Both the position numbers and the translations under genes were made by a program. A stretch of 51,719 nt of DNA from Mannheimia sp041807705 (GTDB lineage Bacteria > Pseudomonadota > Gammaproteobacteria > Enterobacterales > Pasteurellaceae), in NCBI RefSeq assembly GCF_041807705.1, contig NZ_JBGTYY010000014.1, forward strand, positions 1 through 51,719, in the 5' to 3' direction. The notes under the pieces were generated by a model. The model was not told the origin of the DNA. It made no database searches and saw nothing but the letters and a program-made list of their open reading frames with translations. This document shows, piece by piece, positions 41,494-50,132 of the stretch. Every line of letters starts with the position of its first letter. Position 1 is the stretch's first letter.

Positions 41494-41665
41494 GTTTACT
41501 TCACCTTTCAATTTTTGACCGTTTAAAGTATCAAATTAAACTATTCATCAAACCAAAATCTTCAAAATAGAATGTCTCGCCCATTTCAAATCTTCGTTCT
41601 CTTCCAACATCATATTAAGTGTGAGATTATTTTTATAAATCCATTTTTCAATGGATTATGGCGTT
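41494..41665. other. non-coding region upstream of the PTS promoter
   Basis: No gene is seen here. The only structure is AATCCATT-TTTC-AATGGATT (41638-41657), a perfect 8-bp hairpin directly beside the operator. A short minus-strand open stretch (41548-41655) lacks a start and any recognisable family. Confidence 0.5.
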
Positions 41666-41720
41666 CACGATATATCGTGTAATCCCTTCTCTTGTTTATA
41701 TTTCCCTATTCTTATTTAAT
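41666..41720 (+). promoter_or_regulatory. PTS operon promoter with 14-bp operator (copy 1)
   Basis: The operator CACGATATATCGTG (41666-41679) is a perfect palindrome. A -35 TTGTTT (41692-41697), a 17-bp spacer and a -10 TTTAAT (41715-41720) follow. The same operator-to-promoter spacing recurs at 45496 and 46953, which strongly supports function. Its centre at about -54 suggests activation. Confidence 0.75.
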
Positions 41721-41747
41721 GCAAATACTTTAAATTAAGGAGGTGTT

Positions 41748-42179
41748 ATGTCTAATCAAATTGCCCTATTATTAATGAGTCACGGTGGATTTGCAGGTGC
41801 GGCGATTGCCAGTGCCGAATTGATTGTTGGTTCACAGGAAAATATTGCTACTATTGGTGTAGTCGCTGTAGATAATGTATCAGAAGTGAAACGGCAGATG
41901 GAAGATGCTATTGCTGGATTAAATACAGAAAAAGGTTTGATCATTCTCACCGATATTGTGGGAGGGACACCAATGAATTTAGCTTCTACTCAATTAACCC
42001 ATTCTAATGTGCTCGCCTGTTCCGGCTTAAATTTACCTTTATTATTGGAGGTTCTGATGAGTCGTGATGGAACTTTGCAGGAAATTCGTGAGAATCTACC
42101 GCTTGCTTACCAAAATGGGTTTACTCTTCGGACTCAACAAGATCTCTACTTACAGGAGGAAAATGATGATCTGCTTTAG
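41748..42179 (+). CDS. Mannose-family PTS EIIA
   Basis: This cytoplasmic EIIA receives phosphate from HPr and passes it to EIIB. The 143-residue protein has the family's active-site His12 in LMSHGGFA and the ILTDIVGGTPMNLAS segment at about 66-80. GGAGG precedes the start. The gene overlaps EIIB by about 14 bp. EIIA and EIIB are separate here, unlike the fused ManX of E. coli. Confidence 0.92.
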   Translation: MSNQIALLLMSHGGFAGAAIASAELIVGSQENIATIGVVAVDNVSEVKRQMEDAIAGLNTEKGLIILTDIVGGTPMNLASTQLTHSNVLACSGLNLPLLLEVLMSRDGTLQEIRENLPLAYQNGFTLRTQQDLYLQEENDDLL

Positions 42180-42633
42180 CCGTATCGATGATCGTTTAAT
42201 TCACGGTCAAGTTGTTACTACTTGGGTTAATTTATATCAAATTGAACAAATTATTGTGCTAAATGATGGGGTTGCCAATGATGCTACTCAAAAACAAATT
42301 CTGACGCTTGCAGCACCACAAGGTATTAAGGTGGTGGCATTTGGGATCGAGAAATTTGGTGAAGTATTACAAAAAACGCAAATTACCCGCCGCACAATGT
42401 TACTGTTTACCAATAGTATTGATGTATTACGCACAGTTGAGTTAGGTGTGAAGCTTGATAAGCTGAATGTTGGCGGAATGCGTTACCAAGCTGGTCGGGA
42501 ACAGTTAAGCAAAGCGGTTTCAGTTACGCCAGAGGAGCGACAAGCGTTTAATGTTTTACTGGAAAAAGGTGTTGAAATCACGGTGCAAATGGTGCCTAAC
42601 GATGAAAAAATTAACTTACAGGAGATAATCTAG
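42166..42633 (+). CDS. Mannose-family PTS EIIB
   Basis: EIIB phosphorylates the incoming sugar. The 155-residue protein has RIDDRLIHGQVVTTW, with His13 as the phosphorylation site. I start it at the second of two adjacent ATGs (42163 and 42166), with AGGAGG 6 bp before; the first is equally possible. Much longer upstream frames run inside EIIA and are rejected. The sugar cannot be told from sequence. Confidence 0.9.
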   Translation: MICFSRIDDRLIHGQVVTTWVNLYQIEQIIVLNDGVANDATQKQILTLAAPQGIKVVAFGIEKFGEVLQKTQITRRTMLLFTNSIDVLRTVELGVKLDKLNVGGMRYQAGREQLSKAVSVTPEERQAFNVLLEKGVEITVQMVPNDEKINLQEII

Positions 42634-42635
42634 CT

Positions 42636-43400
42636 ATGCTGACTGCATTATTTGTTGCCCTTTGGGCAGGAATTTGTGCCTTAGATGATATTGGCACACA
42701 GATGATTCGCCGCCCGTTACTCATTGCCCCTGTCGTTGGATTGATTATGGGGGATTTAGAAACGGCTTTAATTATTGGTGCGACCCTTGAGGTAATGTGG
42801 ATGGGAATCGGCAATGTCGGTGCGTATTCTGCTCCTGATATGATTTCAGGCACAGCGATCGGTACAGCACTAGGAATTGCAGCTGGAGAGGCTGCAACTG
42901 CTGTAGCACTAGCAGTACCAACTTCATTACTTGCCCAACAGTTGTTGATTCTTTACCGTTCAGGTATTTGTGCATTAAATCCGATTGCTGAACGCTGGGC
43001 TGCAAGTGGTGATTTTGATAAGATTTTTCGCATTAACTATATTCCGATGATAATTGCCTTCTCAATTCGGGCAATACCTACTTTCTTAGCAGTTTATTAT
43101 GGTGCCGATATTATTGCTCAGGCGGTTGCTGCCTTGCCGACAAAAGTGATCACCGGCTTAAATGTGGCGGGAAAAATTATTCCGGTTATCGGGATTGGAT
43201 TGCTGATGTTGATGATGATTAAAAAAGCAGAATTGTGGATGTTCTTGGTCGCAGGTTTTACGCTGGCAGTTTATCTAAAACTCTCTGTATTGCCGATTAC
43301 GCTGATTGCACTGCCACTGGCTTTAATTTATGACTTAGCGGTGAATAAACCAAATTCTGTACCGAGCAAAACATCTGACGAAGAGGATTACGATCTATGA
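42636..43400 (+). CDS. Mannose/sorbose-family PTS EIIC
   Basis: EIIC is one of the two membrane channel subunits. The 254-residue protein has about seven to eight helices, the start ALFVALWAGICALDDIGTQ, and the family segment GATLEVMWMGIGNVGAYSAPD at about 49-69. It starts 2 bp after EIIB and overlaps EIID by 4 bp. Confidence 0.92.
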   Translation: MLTALFVALWAGICALDDIGTQMIRRPLLIAPVVGLIMGDLETALIIGATLEVMWMGIGNVGAYSAPDMISGTAIGTALGIAAGEAATAVALAVPTSLLAQQLLILYRSGICALNPIAERWAASGDFDKIFRINYIPMIIAFSIRAIPTFLAVYYGADIIAQAVAALPTKVITGLNVAGKIIPVIGIGLLMLMMIKKAELWMFLVAGFTLAVYLKLSVLPITLIALPLALIYDLAVNKPNSVPSKTSDEEDYDL

Positions 43401-44203
43401 GCAATAAAATTACCAAACAAGATTTAAACAAAGTATTTTGGCGGATGCAGATACTCAATGTCACAAACAACTTCCAATCAATGCAGGCTATCGGCTTTTT
43501 AAGTAGCTTTATTCCCGTATTAAAACGACTTTATAAAGATCGCCCACCGGAAGAGAAAGCAGAAGCAATGAAACGCCATCTGAAATTTTTTAACAGCCAC
43601 GTCAATTCTGATGCATTGATTTTAGGGATTGCAGCAGCGGTAGAAGAGACGACCAAAGAGGATGAAAAAGAGACTGTAACAGCCATTAAAACTGGTTTAA
43701 TGGGACCATTGGCAGGGCTTGGAGATAGCTTATTAAAATTCACTTGGTTACCGATTTGTGGCAGTATCGGTGCGGCATTGGCATTAAGTGGTAGTGTGCT
43801 TGGTCCTATTTTAATGTTCCTATTGTATAACAGTGTAAACATTGCGACTAAGTATTATGGAATCCATTTAGGTTATAGCAAAGGGGTTGATTTAATTCAC
43901 GGTGCAGGCAATAACATCTTGCAGCGGCTCGGCAATATGGCCAATGTGGTGGGCTTAATGGTGATTGGTGCATTAATTGCCTCGGTGGTGAAAGTCAAGG
44001 TCGTTTCCCAAATCGCAGCTGGCGATAACGTGATTAAATTCCAAGAAATGCTAGATAAAGTGATGCCGGGATTATTGAGTTTACTATTGACTGTGATTAT
44101 CTACTGGATCTTGAAAAAAACTAACGGGAAATACGCAGCTACAATGATTCTTGCCACAATGGGGATCTGTATCGGATTAGTTTATGCAGGGGTATTAGGC
44201 TAA
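43397..44203 (+). CDS. Mannose-family PTS EIID
   Basis: EIID completes the membrane complex with EIIC. The 268-residue protein has the family start ITKQDLNKVFWRMQILN and the conserved FFNSHVNSDALILGIAAAVEE and GLMGPLAGLGDSLLKFTWLPI segments. It overlaps EIIC by 4 bp, and its stop overlaps the phosphatase start by 1 bp. Confidence 0.93.
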   Translation: MSNKITKQDLNKVFWRMQILNVTNNFQSMQAIGFLSSFIPVLKRLYKDRPPEEKAEAMKRHLKFFNSHVNSDALILGIAAAVEETTKEDEKETVTAIKTGLMGPLAGLGDSLLKFTWLPICGSIGAALALSGSVLGPILMFLLYNSVNIATKYYGIHLGYSKGVDLIHGAGNNILQRLGNMANVVGLMVIGALIASVVKVKVVSQIAAGDNVIKFQEMLDKVMPGLLSLLLTVIIYWILKKTNGKYAATMILATMGICIGLVYAGVLG

Positions 44204-45240
44204 TGGAGGTACAGTTTGACATAATTCGGTTGGCACAGGGCAGATACTTGTTTCGCCAACATCCGGCTCAATCGGTGCAGATTGTCCTACTGGATAGCCC
44301 CGATACCCAAGACGGCAAATGGCTGGCGGAGACAGATTTGGCAGAATATGAGCTGAAATTAACCGCTTGTGAAGAGCGCCCGTTTTTCCTTATTCAATCG
44401 GAGAGTGAAAAACGGATCATTGCTGAACGCACTTTGCCTGTTGCTGGAATGAATAATTTTCGAGATATGGGTGGCTATGCCGCCCATCAAGGTAAGCAGG
44501 TGAAATGGGGCAAATTATACCGCTCTGACCATCTGCATAACCTAAAGGATGAAGGTGTGGCTTATCTCGATAAATTGGGCATTCGGACAGTGATTGACTA
44601 TCGTAGCCCGAATGAAGTTGCTAAATACCCAAATCGTTCAATTAACGACAAGGAGAAGACAGTCCAACTTGATCCCAATGCACACACTGCAGAGCTTGCT
44701 GCCCAGTTTAGCTCAGATAAGCACGATGAAGATCGCAATCTGGTGAATAAAATCATTGCTCAAAAGGCCGAAGGCAAGCTCATCAATCGTTACGATATTG
44801 TGATGACACAATACCGCAATTTTGTCGAAAAAGTAGAATGCCAAACTGCTTTTGCTGAAATGCTCAGACTGGCGGCAAACCCTGACAATGCACCACTGGT
44901 TCAACACTGTAGAGGAGGAAAAGATCGCACCGGTTTTGGTGCAATGTTACTGCTTGGCATTTTAGGGGTGAGTAAAGCGGATATGATTGCTGATTATATG
45001 CTTACCCATTATAACCGCCTTGCTCGTAATGAAGAGAAAATGGCGGTTTACCGCACTTTCACTCAAGATCAAGATGTGCTGGACTATCTACTGTCCTTAA
45101 TCGACACTCAGCCTGAATTTATCGAACAATCGCTGAATACCATTGAAACCGAATATGGCACTATTGAGCAGTATGCCCAAAGTGTATTAGGGATCAGTCA
45201 AGCGGAGATTGAGAGGTTGAGAGAGAACTATTTAATCTAA
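44203..45240 (+). CDS. IphP-type tyrosine/dual-specificity phosphatase encoded in the PTS operon
   Basis: The 345-residue protein has the Cys-based phosphatase loop HCRGGKDRTG, with Cys236 and Arg242, in the style of IphP, MptpB and lipid phosphatases. NFRDMGGYAAHQGKQVKWGKLYRSDHL (about 84-110) is the family's N-terminal mark. The first 80 residues form an extra, probably beta-rich domain I do not recognise. No signal peptide is seen, so it acts in the cytoplasm. It overlaps EIID by 1 bp, so it is made with the PTS. It may dephosphorylate the imported sugar phosphate or a PTS protein; neither is proven. Confidence 0.88.
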   Translation: MEVQFDIIRLAQGRYLFRQHPAQSVQIVLLDSPDTQDGKWLAETDLAEYELKLTACEERPFFLIQSESEKRIIAERTLPVAGMNNFRDMGGYAAHQGKQVKWGKLYRSDHLHNLKDEGVAYLDKLGIRTVIDYRSPNEVAKYPNRSINDKEKTVQLDPNAHTAELAAQFSSDKHDEDRNLVNKIIAQKAEGKLINRYDIVMTQYRNFVEKVECQTAFAEMLRLAANPDNAPLVQHCRGGKDRTGFGAMLLLGILGVSKADMIADYMLTHYNRLARNEEKMAVYRTFTQDQDVLDYLLSLIDTQPEFIEQSLNTIETEYGTIEQYAQSVLGISQAEIERLRENYLI

Positions 45241-45249
45241 CCTATATAG

Positions 45250-45279
45250 AAGCTGTCTGTTTTAGGCAGCTTTTTTTTA
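45250..45279 (+). terminator. terminator of the PTS-phosphatase operon
   Basis: AAGCTGTCT and AGGCAGCTT form a 9-bp stem including one G-U pair, followed by eight T residues. It lies 9 bp after the phosphatase stop. Confidence 0.9.
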
Positions 45280-45355
45280 TTAGGAAAAGCCCTCTGATTT
45301 GGTTGCTGTGCGTTTGTTTCTACAATATAGATATACTTATTACGAGGAGAAAATA

Positions 45356-45421
45356 ATGCAAGTTCAAATCAAGAAATGTGGAAACGAGTACAGAGGTGCA
45401 TTTGCATTAAGCTATTTTTAG
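45356..45421 (+). pseudogene. MazE-like antitoxin relic
   Basis: A 21-codon frame starts MQVQIKKCGN, like the N-terminus of MazE/AbrB antitoxins (typically MQVQIKKWGNS), then loses similarity and stops. GAGGAG lies 7 bp before the ATG and is well preserved. No toxin gene follows. It is most likely a remnant of a lost toxin-antitoxin locus. Confidence 0.4.
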
Positions 45422-45495
45422 TTAAGTTTTGAATACAGTAAAAGCAAAAGAGTCTAGAAGTGGTATTTCTTTGAAATTCGGTAGATTTTTTCATT

Positions 45496-45550
45496 CACTA
45501 TATATCGTGTAACTCCTGAAATGGAAAGGTAAATTTAAATACGATTTAAT
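45496..45550 (+). promoter_or_regulatory. promoter of the agp relic with operator (copy 2)
   Basis: The operator CACTATATATCGTG (45496-45509) is followed by -35 TGGAAA (45522-45527), 17 bp and -10 TTTAAT (45545-45550). Spacing is identical to copies 1 and 3. It drives the broken phosphatase gene starting at 45641. Confidence 0.7.
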
Positions 45551-45640
45551 ACTAATCGTAGATATGGAAAATAGTTTTTTCCTCTTCTTCTCTTACATTG
45601 GAATAAAATGAAAACCACTTATCCATAATAAGGAGCTGCT

Positions 45641-46724
45641 ATGATACGTTTTACGAAAAATCAACCCCTTATAAATGGGCGGAATGGAGCGTACCGACTG
45701 GCTATTTAACTCATAAGGGGACACTGCTGGAAACCTATTTTGGGCAGTATCTCGGCCAATGGCTTACACATAACGGATTATTGGACAAAGCCCGCTGTGA
45801 AAGTGGACAGCAGATTGAGGTTTATGCCAGCGTACAGTTGCTACTGCACAAGCTTTAGTTGCAGGCGGCTTTTCAGGTTGTAATGTACAGGTTAAACATC
45901 AACAACAGATTGGCAAAATGGATCCTGTTTTTAATCCGATTATCTGCACTGATGACGAAACCTTTGTACAAAAGGCATTAAGCAAAATTGATCTCAATAA
46001 AACCCATCAAAATTTAACTTCATCATATCGCTTATTAAGTGAGATCATTGATTATACTCATTCTGAAAAATGTCTGACAGAAAGACAGTGCGAATTTCTT
46101 AATGATATTGGAAAATTAAGGATTAAAAAGGATAAAGAACCAGGTGTTTCAGGTACAATGCGATTAGGAAAAAATATTGTAGATGCCTTATTATTGCAAT
46201 ATTATGAAGGCGTGCCACTAAATGAAATTGCCAATAATCATCTTGATAATGAGCAGAAATGGCAAGCGATAAATCAAATTAAAAACGACTATCAATTTAT
46301 GTTAAGAGGGGATCCATTTATTGCCAAACATATTTCATTGCCGTTATTAAAGTATATTCAGCAAGATCTCAACAGTGAAAACAAAATTACACTCTTAGTT
46401 GGACACGATTCCAACATTATTGCTCTTCTTTCTGCATTGAATATTAAATCTTACAAATTAGCACATCAATATGAACAAACGCCAATTGGTGGAAAGGTCT
46501 TTATTGAATTGTGGAAAGAAAAAAGCAGCCAAGCGAAAAAAGTTAAATTGGAATATGTGTATCAATCTACTGAACAAATTCGTCAAGCGATACCATTAAG
46601 CCTTGACAAACCAGCACAACATTACATTTTGATTTCGAATTATTGCCAAGCTGACCAATATGGATTATGTGATTATATGGAATTTAAGCAGTTGTTGGAA
46701 AAGAGCATTGCAGATACTCTTTGA
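45641..46724 (+). pseudogene. agp: Glucose-1-phosphatase (agp) pseudogene
   Basis: The intact agp product is a periplasmic histidine acid phosphatase acting on glucose-1-phosphate and phytate. Here the ATG and ribosome site remain, but the signal peptide and RHG catalytic segment are deleted: the reading frame goes straight into YEKSTPYKWAEW, out of frame with that ATG. A second lesion near 45833 removes about 10 bp (the codons before RTVATAQ) and shifts the frame. From 45918 the frame stays open for 268 codons (MDPVFNPII to SIADTL) and keeps the GHDSN proton-donor motif, EPGVSG and QYYEG. It cannot make active enzyme. Confidence 0.88.
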
Positions 46725-46829
46725 ATTTTTGACAAATAGAACCCAGAAGGTACATAAAAAGTAGGGGTAGTCACCAATTGCCCCTTAGAAAGATGCCGTT
46801 TACGACTTCAGTAATGTGACTACACTTAA
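46725..46829. other. structured 3' region after the agp relic
   Basis: No gene is seen. GTAGTCAC (46767-46774) is complementary to GTGACTAC (46816-46823). An alternative stem, AGGGGTA against TTGCCCCT, overlaps the first arm. The two folds are mutually exclusive. A terminator follows. Confidence 0.4.
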
Positions 46830-46860
46830 AAGCTGCCGATCAATAAGGTAGCTTTTTTTG
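46830..46860 (+). terminator. terminator after the agp relic
   Basis: AAGCTGCC and GGTAGCTT form an 8-bp stem around a 9-nt loop, followed by TTTTTG. One pair is G-U. Confidence 0.85.
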
Positions 46861-46952
46861 TTGGATATTACAGCAGCTAGAACCCTCAATACTTTACTTC
46901 CTTTCTCTGATGTTAAGGCTTCCAGCGATAAATTCGGTATCATACCTTAATT

Positions 46953-47007
46953 CACTAGATATCGTGCAAGCCTTAAAATTGAAAGGGTTAGCGAAATCCT
47001 ATTTAAT
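46953..47007 (+). promoter_or_regulatory. promoter of the regulator gene with operator (copy 3)
   Basis: The operator CACTAGATATCGTG (46953-46966) is followed by -35 TTGAAA (46979-46984), 17 bp and -10 TTTAAT (47002-47007). The predicted start near 47014 gives a 17-nt leader. This implies autoregulation. Confidence 0.72.
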
Positions 47008-47030
47008 GATGACACCCATAAGGAAATGTT

Positions 47031-48959
47031 ATGTCACAAGATATTCAAACCGATGTAAAAAAGATTTTAGCACTATTAAGCCGTCATCGCCGATTTCAAT
47101 CGTTATTTTTATTACTACTAAGAAGTGAAAAATTTATTAATAGTGATGCACTGTCTGATGAATTACAGCTTTCGGTAAGAACAGTAAAAAAAGAGATCAA
47201 ATTATTAAAAGAAAAACTTGAATCCTACGGTATTCATATTTTCTCGCGCCCATTTTATGGTTATAAACTCTTAATCCAGAGTGAAGAATTACATATTCAG
47301 CTGAAACAATATTTCCAAATCTCACAAACAATTACAATAAATAATAAATTTGAGTCACGAGTAAATGCGATCTTACGCCGATTAATGGTGAGTCAGCGTA
47401 CATTGAAAGTCGAAGACTTCCAAAGTGAACTCTATTTAAGTTTTACCAGTTCATTAACAAAAGAGTTTAATCAAGTTAAAACATTACTCGGGAAATATGG
47501 TCTGCTATTGGAATCTAAACCACATCACGGAATGAAGATTATAGGGGAAGATTATCGCAAAATAATGCTTACGTTACGGCTATATAAATACTTTACTCAG
47601 CTTGATCACCCATTTGGAATTAAAGAATTTGAACAGCGTTTTGCTTGCCCATTGACTGAGAAAATCCGTGAAACCTTAGCCAAAACGATAGTGCATTTTA
47701 ATGTTGTTTTTTCTGATATTTATGCTGAGCGGTTTATTATCTATTTGCGCTATTTTTATAATCAACAATCTGAATTATTGCTTCCTGATTTCAATTTTAA
47801 TTATAAACAGACGAATGAATATCAGTTTGTGATTAAATTGCTTGAACAGCTTTGTGAACAGGACAGCAATTTTGAGTTCAATCCGGAGATTATTCGCTTT
47901 CTGACCTATATTGCGATTGCCAGTACTGATCTTTACCGCTTTAAGGATTGTAATTCGGATAATTATCCGCTGTTGTTGGATAAAGCTTGGGAAATTCATC
48001 GATTTATTTTTACTCAATTATCAGCTTATTTAAATTTATCGGAAATTCACGATGAAACTTGCAATAAAGATCTGCTTAAAATGCTGATCCCTATCGCAAT
48101 GAAAATAATGCTTGGGGTTTCAGACGATGTAGATCTAGGGTTATTTAACCAAACAGAGCTACATCGAAATCCGGTTTTAGCACATACGGTGGAGAAATTA
48201 GTCACTGACATTGAGAAAACATACGGGTACAGCCTCTCTATTCGGGAGCAGTATTTTATTTTTGATATTTTTTCCGGAATGATTAATCGAATTGAGTTAG
48301 AACGTAAACCGCTTCGATTGGCTATTATTGCTCTGAATGGTAGATTAAGTACGCAACAATTAAAATTAAATATCAAGCGGTATTTTTCTGATTATATTTT
48401 AAAGATTGAAACCAAAGTACTATATGAACTTGCCATAATGGAAGAAAAAAACTATGACTACTATCTTTGCAATGAATATGGCAAAAATATGAATATTCCT
48501 TACAAGCCAATCTATTTCGCTGATAGTCATTTAACTGAAAATGAATATGCTGATTCACTTAATGAAGTATTTTATCACGCTTATCAATATGATGATGTAT
48601 TACCTCACATTCAATCAATTGAAATTGATACACAATATCGCCTTACGGAGTTTCATATCGAGCAAGAATATCTCAATTATGAACAGATTACATTAGAAAA
48701 TAAACAAGATAAGATTAAGTTATTTTATCAACTCAATGCCAAGACAGAAAAATTTGAGATTCACTACTTCAAAAACAGAGAGGATTTTACATTATATGGC
48801 TACACCAAATTTATTGTGATTAGCCTTAATGTGATTGAGCAACCTCAAAAATTAAAAATGATGTTGAATGTTATTAATAATATTGCTCAGCCAAATAGTG
48901 ATATTTTACCGCTTTGCTTATCTGAGGCCAAAAATTATAAATTCTTCTTTACGGTATAA
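47031..48959 (+). CDS. MtlR/LicR-like PTS transcriptional regulator
   Basis: The 642-residue protein has an N-terminal HTH at about residues 15-60 (LLRSEKFINSDALSDELQLSVRTVKKEI). A second Mga-like winged region follows, then PRD-like helical domains (about 190-410). A C-terminal part recalls the EIIB-like domain of MtlR (LAIIALNGRLSTQQLKLNIKRYF), but the usual Cys at its start is absent. No EIIA domain is obvious. AAGGAAATGTT precedes the start. With three matching operators before the PTS operon, agp and itself, it is the likely local regulator, perhaps controlled by PTS phosphorylation of PRD histidines. Confidence 0.78.
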   Translation: MSQDIQTDVKKILALLSRHRRFQSLFLLLLRSEKFINSDALSDELQLSVRTVKKEIKLLKEKLESYGIHIFSRPFYGYKLLIQSEELHIQLKQYFQISQTITINNKFESRVNAILRRLMVSQRTLKVEDFQSELYLSFTSSLTKEFNQVKTLLGKYGLLLESKPHHGMKIIGEDYRKIMLTLRLYKYFTQLDHPFGIKEFEQRFACPLTEKIRETLAKTIVHFNVVFSDIYAERFIIYLRYFYNQQSELLLPDFNFNYKQTNEYQFVIKLLEQLCEQDSNFEFNPEIIRFLTYIAIASTDLYRFKDCNSDNYPLLLDKAWEIHRFIFTQLSAYLNLSEIHDETCNKDLLKMLIPIAMKIMLGVSDDVDLGLFNQTELHRNPVLAHTVEKLVTDIEKTYGYSLSIREQYFIFDIFSGMINRIELERKPLRLAIIALNGRLSTQQLKLNIKRYFSDYILKIETKVLYELAIMEEKNYDYYLCNEYGKNMNIPYKPIYFADSHLTENEYADSLNEVFYHAYQYDDVLPHIQSIEIDTQYRLTEFHIEQEYLNYEQITLENKQDKIKLFYQLNAKTEKFEIHYFKNREDFTLYGYTKFIVISLNVIEQPQKLKMMLNVINNIAQPNSDILPLCLSEAKNYKFFFTV

Positions 48960-49013
48960 ATAAGCTGTAAGCGGTGGGAAAACAGTATTTTTTACTATTC
49001 ATTAGGAGTCTCT

Positions 49014-50132
49014 ATGAAAAAACTTAAAACTACGCTTTCCGCCCTTGCATTAGGCATCTCTTTGATGAGTGTGCATAGCTGGGCAACACCAGCTGATTAT
49101 TTGAGCCAAGAAAATATCAGTCAATATGATAAGGCGTTTAACTTTGCCTTAGCAAAAGTATTGCCAGCCCCAAAAGGTAAAGAAGATGGCAGGGGAGTAC
49201 CGATTGAGCATCTAGTTATTCAATATGCGCCCGACTATATTAACGATCCTTACCTCAAAGAGGAGGTTTTAAACTTCCGCCGTTGGTATTGGCAAGCAAT
49301 GTATGCCTCATTAGATAAAAAAGTTAAAGAGAAACCCCATTATCTGAATACTTACCGCTTACAAGTGGAGGCTTATTTGATTAATAAAGAGTACCAAGAA
49401 GCCTTATCGCAATTGGATCAAATTTTACGTCAAAATCCTCGCGATCTTCACGCTTTAGCGATGAGTGTGTTAGCTGCTAGAGTACTAGAAGATTCCGAGC
49501 AGGAGGCTGCTCGTTATTCTGCGTTAAAACAACTCAATCCTGATGTGGCACAAAGAATGGCTGATATTCTTACTTTCACTGAACAGACATTGGCTGAGCG
49601 TTATGGGAATGAACCACAAACAGATATGGTTCCAGATACTATTGCTGTATTTGGATCAACACCAAATAAAGACGGGACACCTTCACCACTATTACTAGAT
49701 CGCTTAGAAAAAACTAAAGAAATGGCAGAGAAATTCCCACATGCAAAAATTATTGTTAGTGGCGGAGCAGTCAAAACGGAGTTTGCCGAAGCAGATGTGA
49801 TGGCAAAATGGTTAAGTGAAAATGGTATTGAAAAAGATCGCTTGTTGTTAGATCCAGTTGCTCGAGATACACCAGGAAATGCTATTGGCATTATTCAATT
49901 AATGAAAAACTATAACGGTAGAAAAGTACTTGGAATTGGTACATTACAACATATTCCGAGAGCCACAGCAGTATTAAAAGGATACGCACAACATATAGGT
50001 TATCCGATTGAAATGGATTCTGTTGGTGGTGGCAAACCTGGCACACCTGAAAAAGCCAAAGTTGAGGCACTTTATACTTATATCAATGTAGCGAGATCGA
50101 TGGGGCTATTTGAGTTAAGGGATTTCAATTAG
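49014..50132 (+). CDS. Periplasmic TPR-DUF218 (YdcF/ElyC-like) protein
   Basis: The 372-residue protein has a signal peptide ending near SWA at residue 25. A helical TPR-like part follows (about 105-185, YLINKEYQEALSQLDQILRQNPRDLHALAM). Next comes a DUF218 domain (about 207-345) with DTIAVFGSTPNKDGTPSPLLLDRLEKT and KIIVSGGAV. The LDPVARDTPGNAIGI segment replaces the usual D-S-x-N-T. DUF218 proteins act in envelope processes but most have no known substrate. AGGAG precedes the start. It follows the regulator by 54 bp and may be co-transcribed; no operator precedes it. Confidence 0.78.
   Translation: MKKLKTTLSALALGISLMSVHSWATPADYLSQENISQYDKAFNFALAKVLPAPKGKEDGRGVPIEHLVIQYAPDYINDPYLKEEVLNFRRWYWQAMYASLDKKVKEKPHYLNTYRLQVEAYLINKEYQEALSQLDQILRQNPRDLHALAMSVLAARVLEDSEQEAARYSALKQLNPDVAQRMADILTFTEQTLAERYGNEPQTDMVPDTIAVFGSTPNKDGTPSPLLLDRLEKTKEMAEKFPHAKIIVSGGAVKTEFAEADVMAKWLSENGIEKDRLLLDPVARDTPGNAIGIIQLMKNYNGRKVLGIGTLQHIPRATAVLKGYAQHIGYPIEMDSVGGGKPGTPEKAKVEALYTYINVARSMGLFELRDFN

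Noticed and set aside
41548..41655. Minus-strand open stretch of 35 codons (IEKWIYKNN...HSILKILV) before the PTS operon
   Set aside because: It has no start codon in a sensible place, is short enough to occur by chance, and matches no family I recognise. It might be a decayed gene end, but the evidence is too weak.
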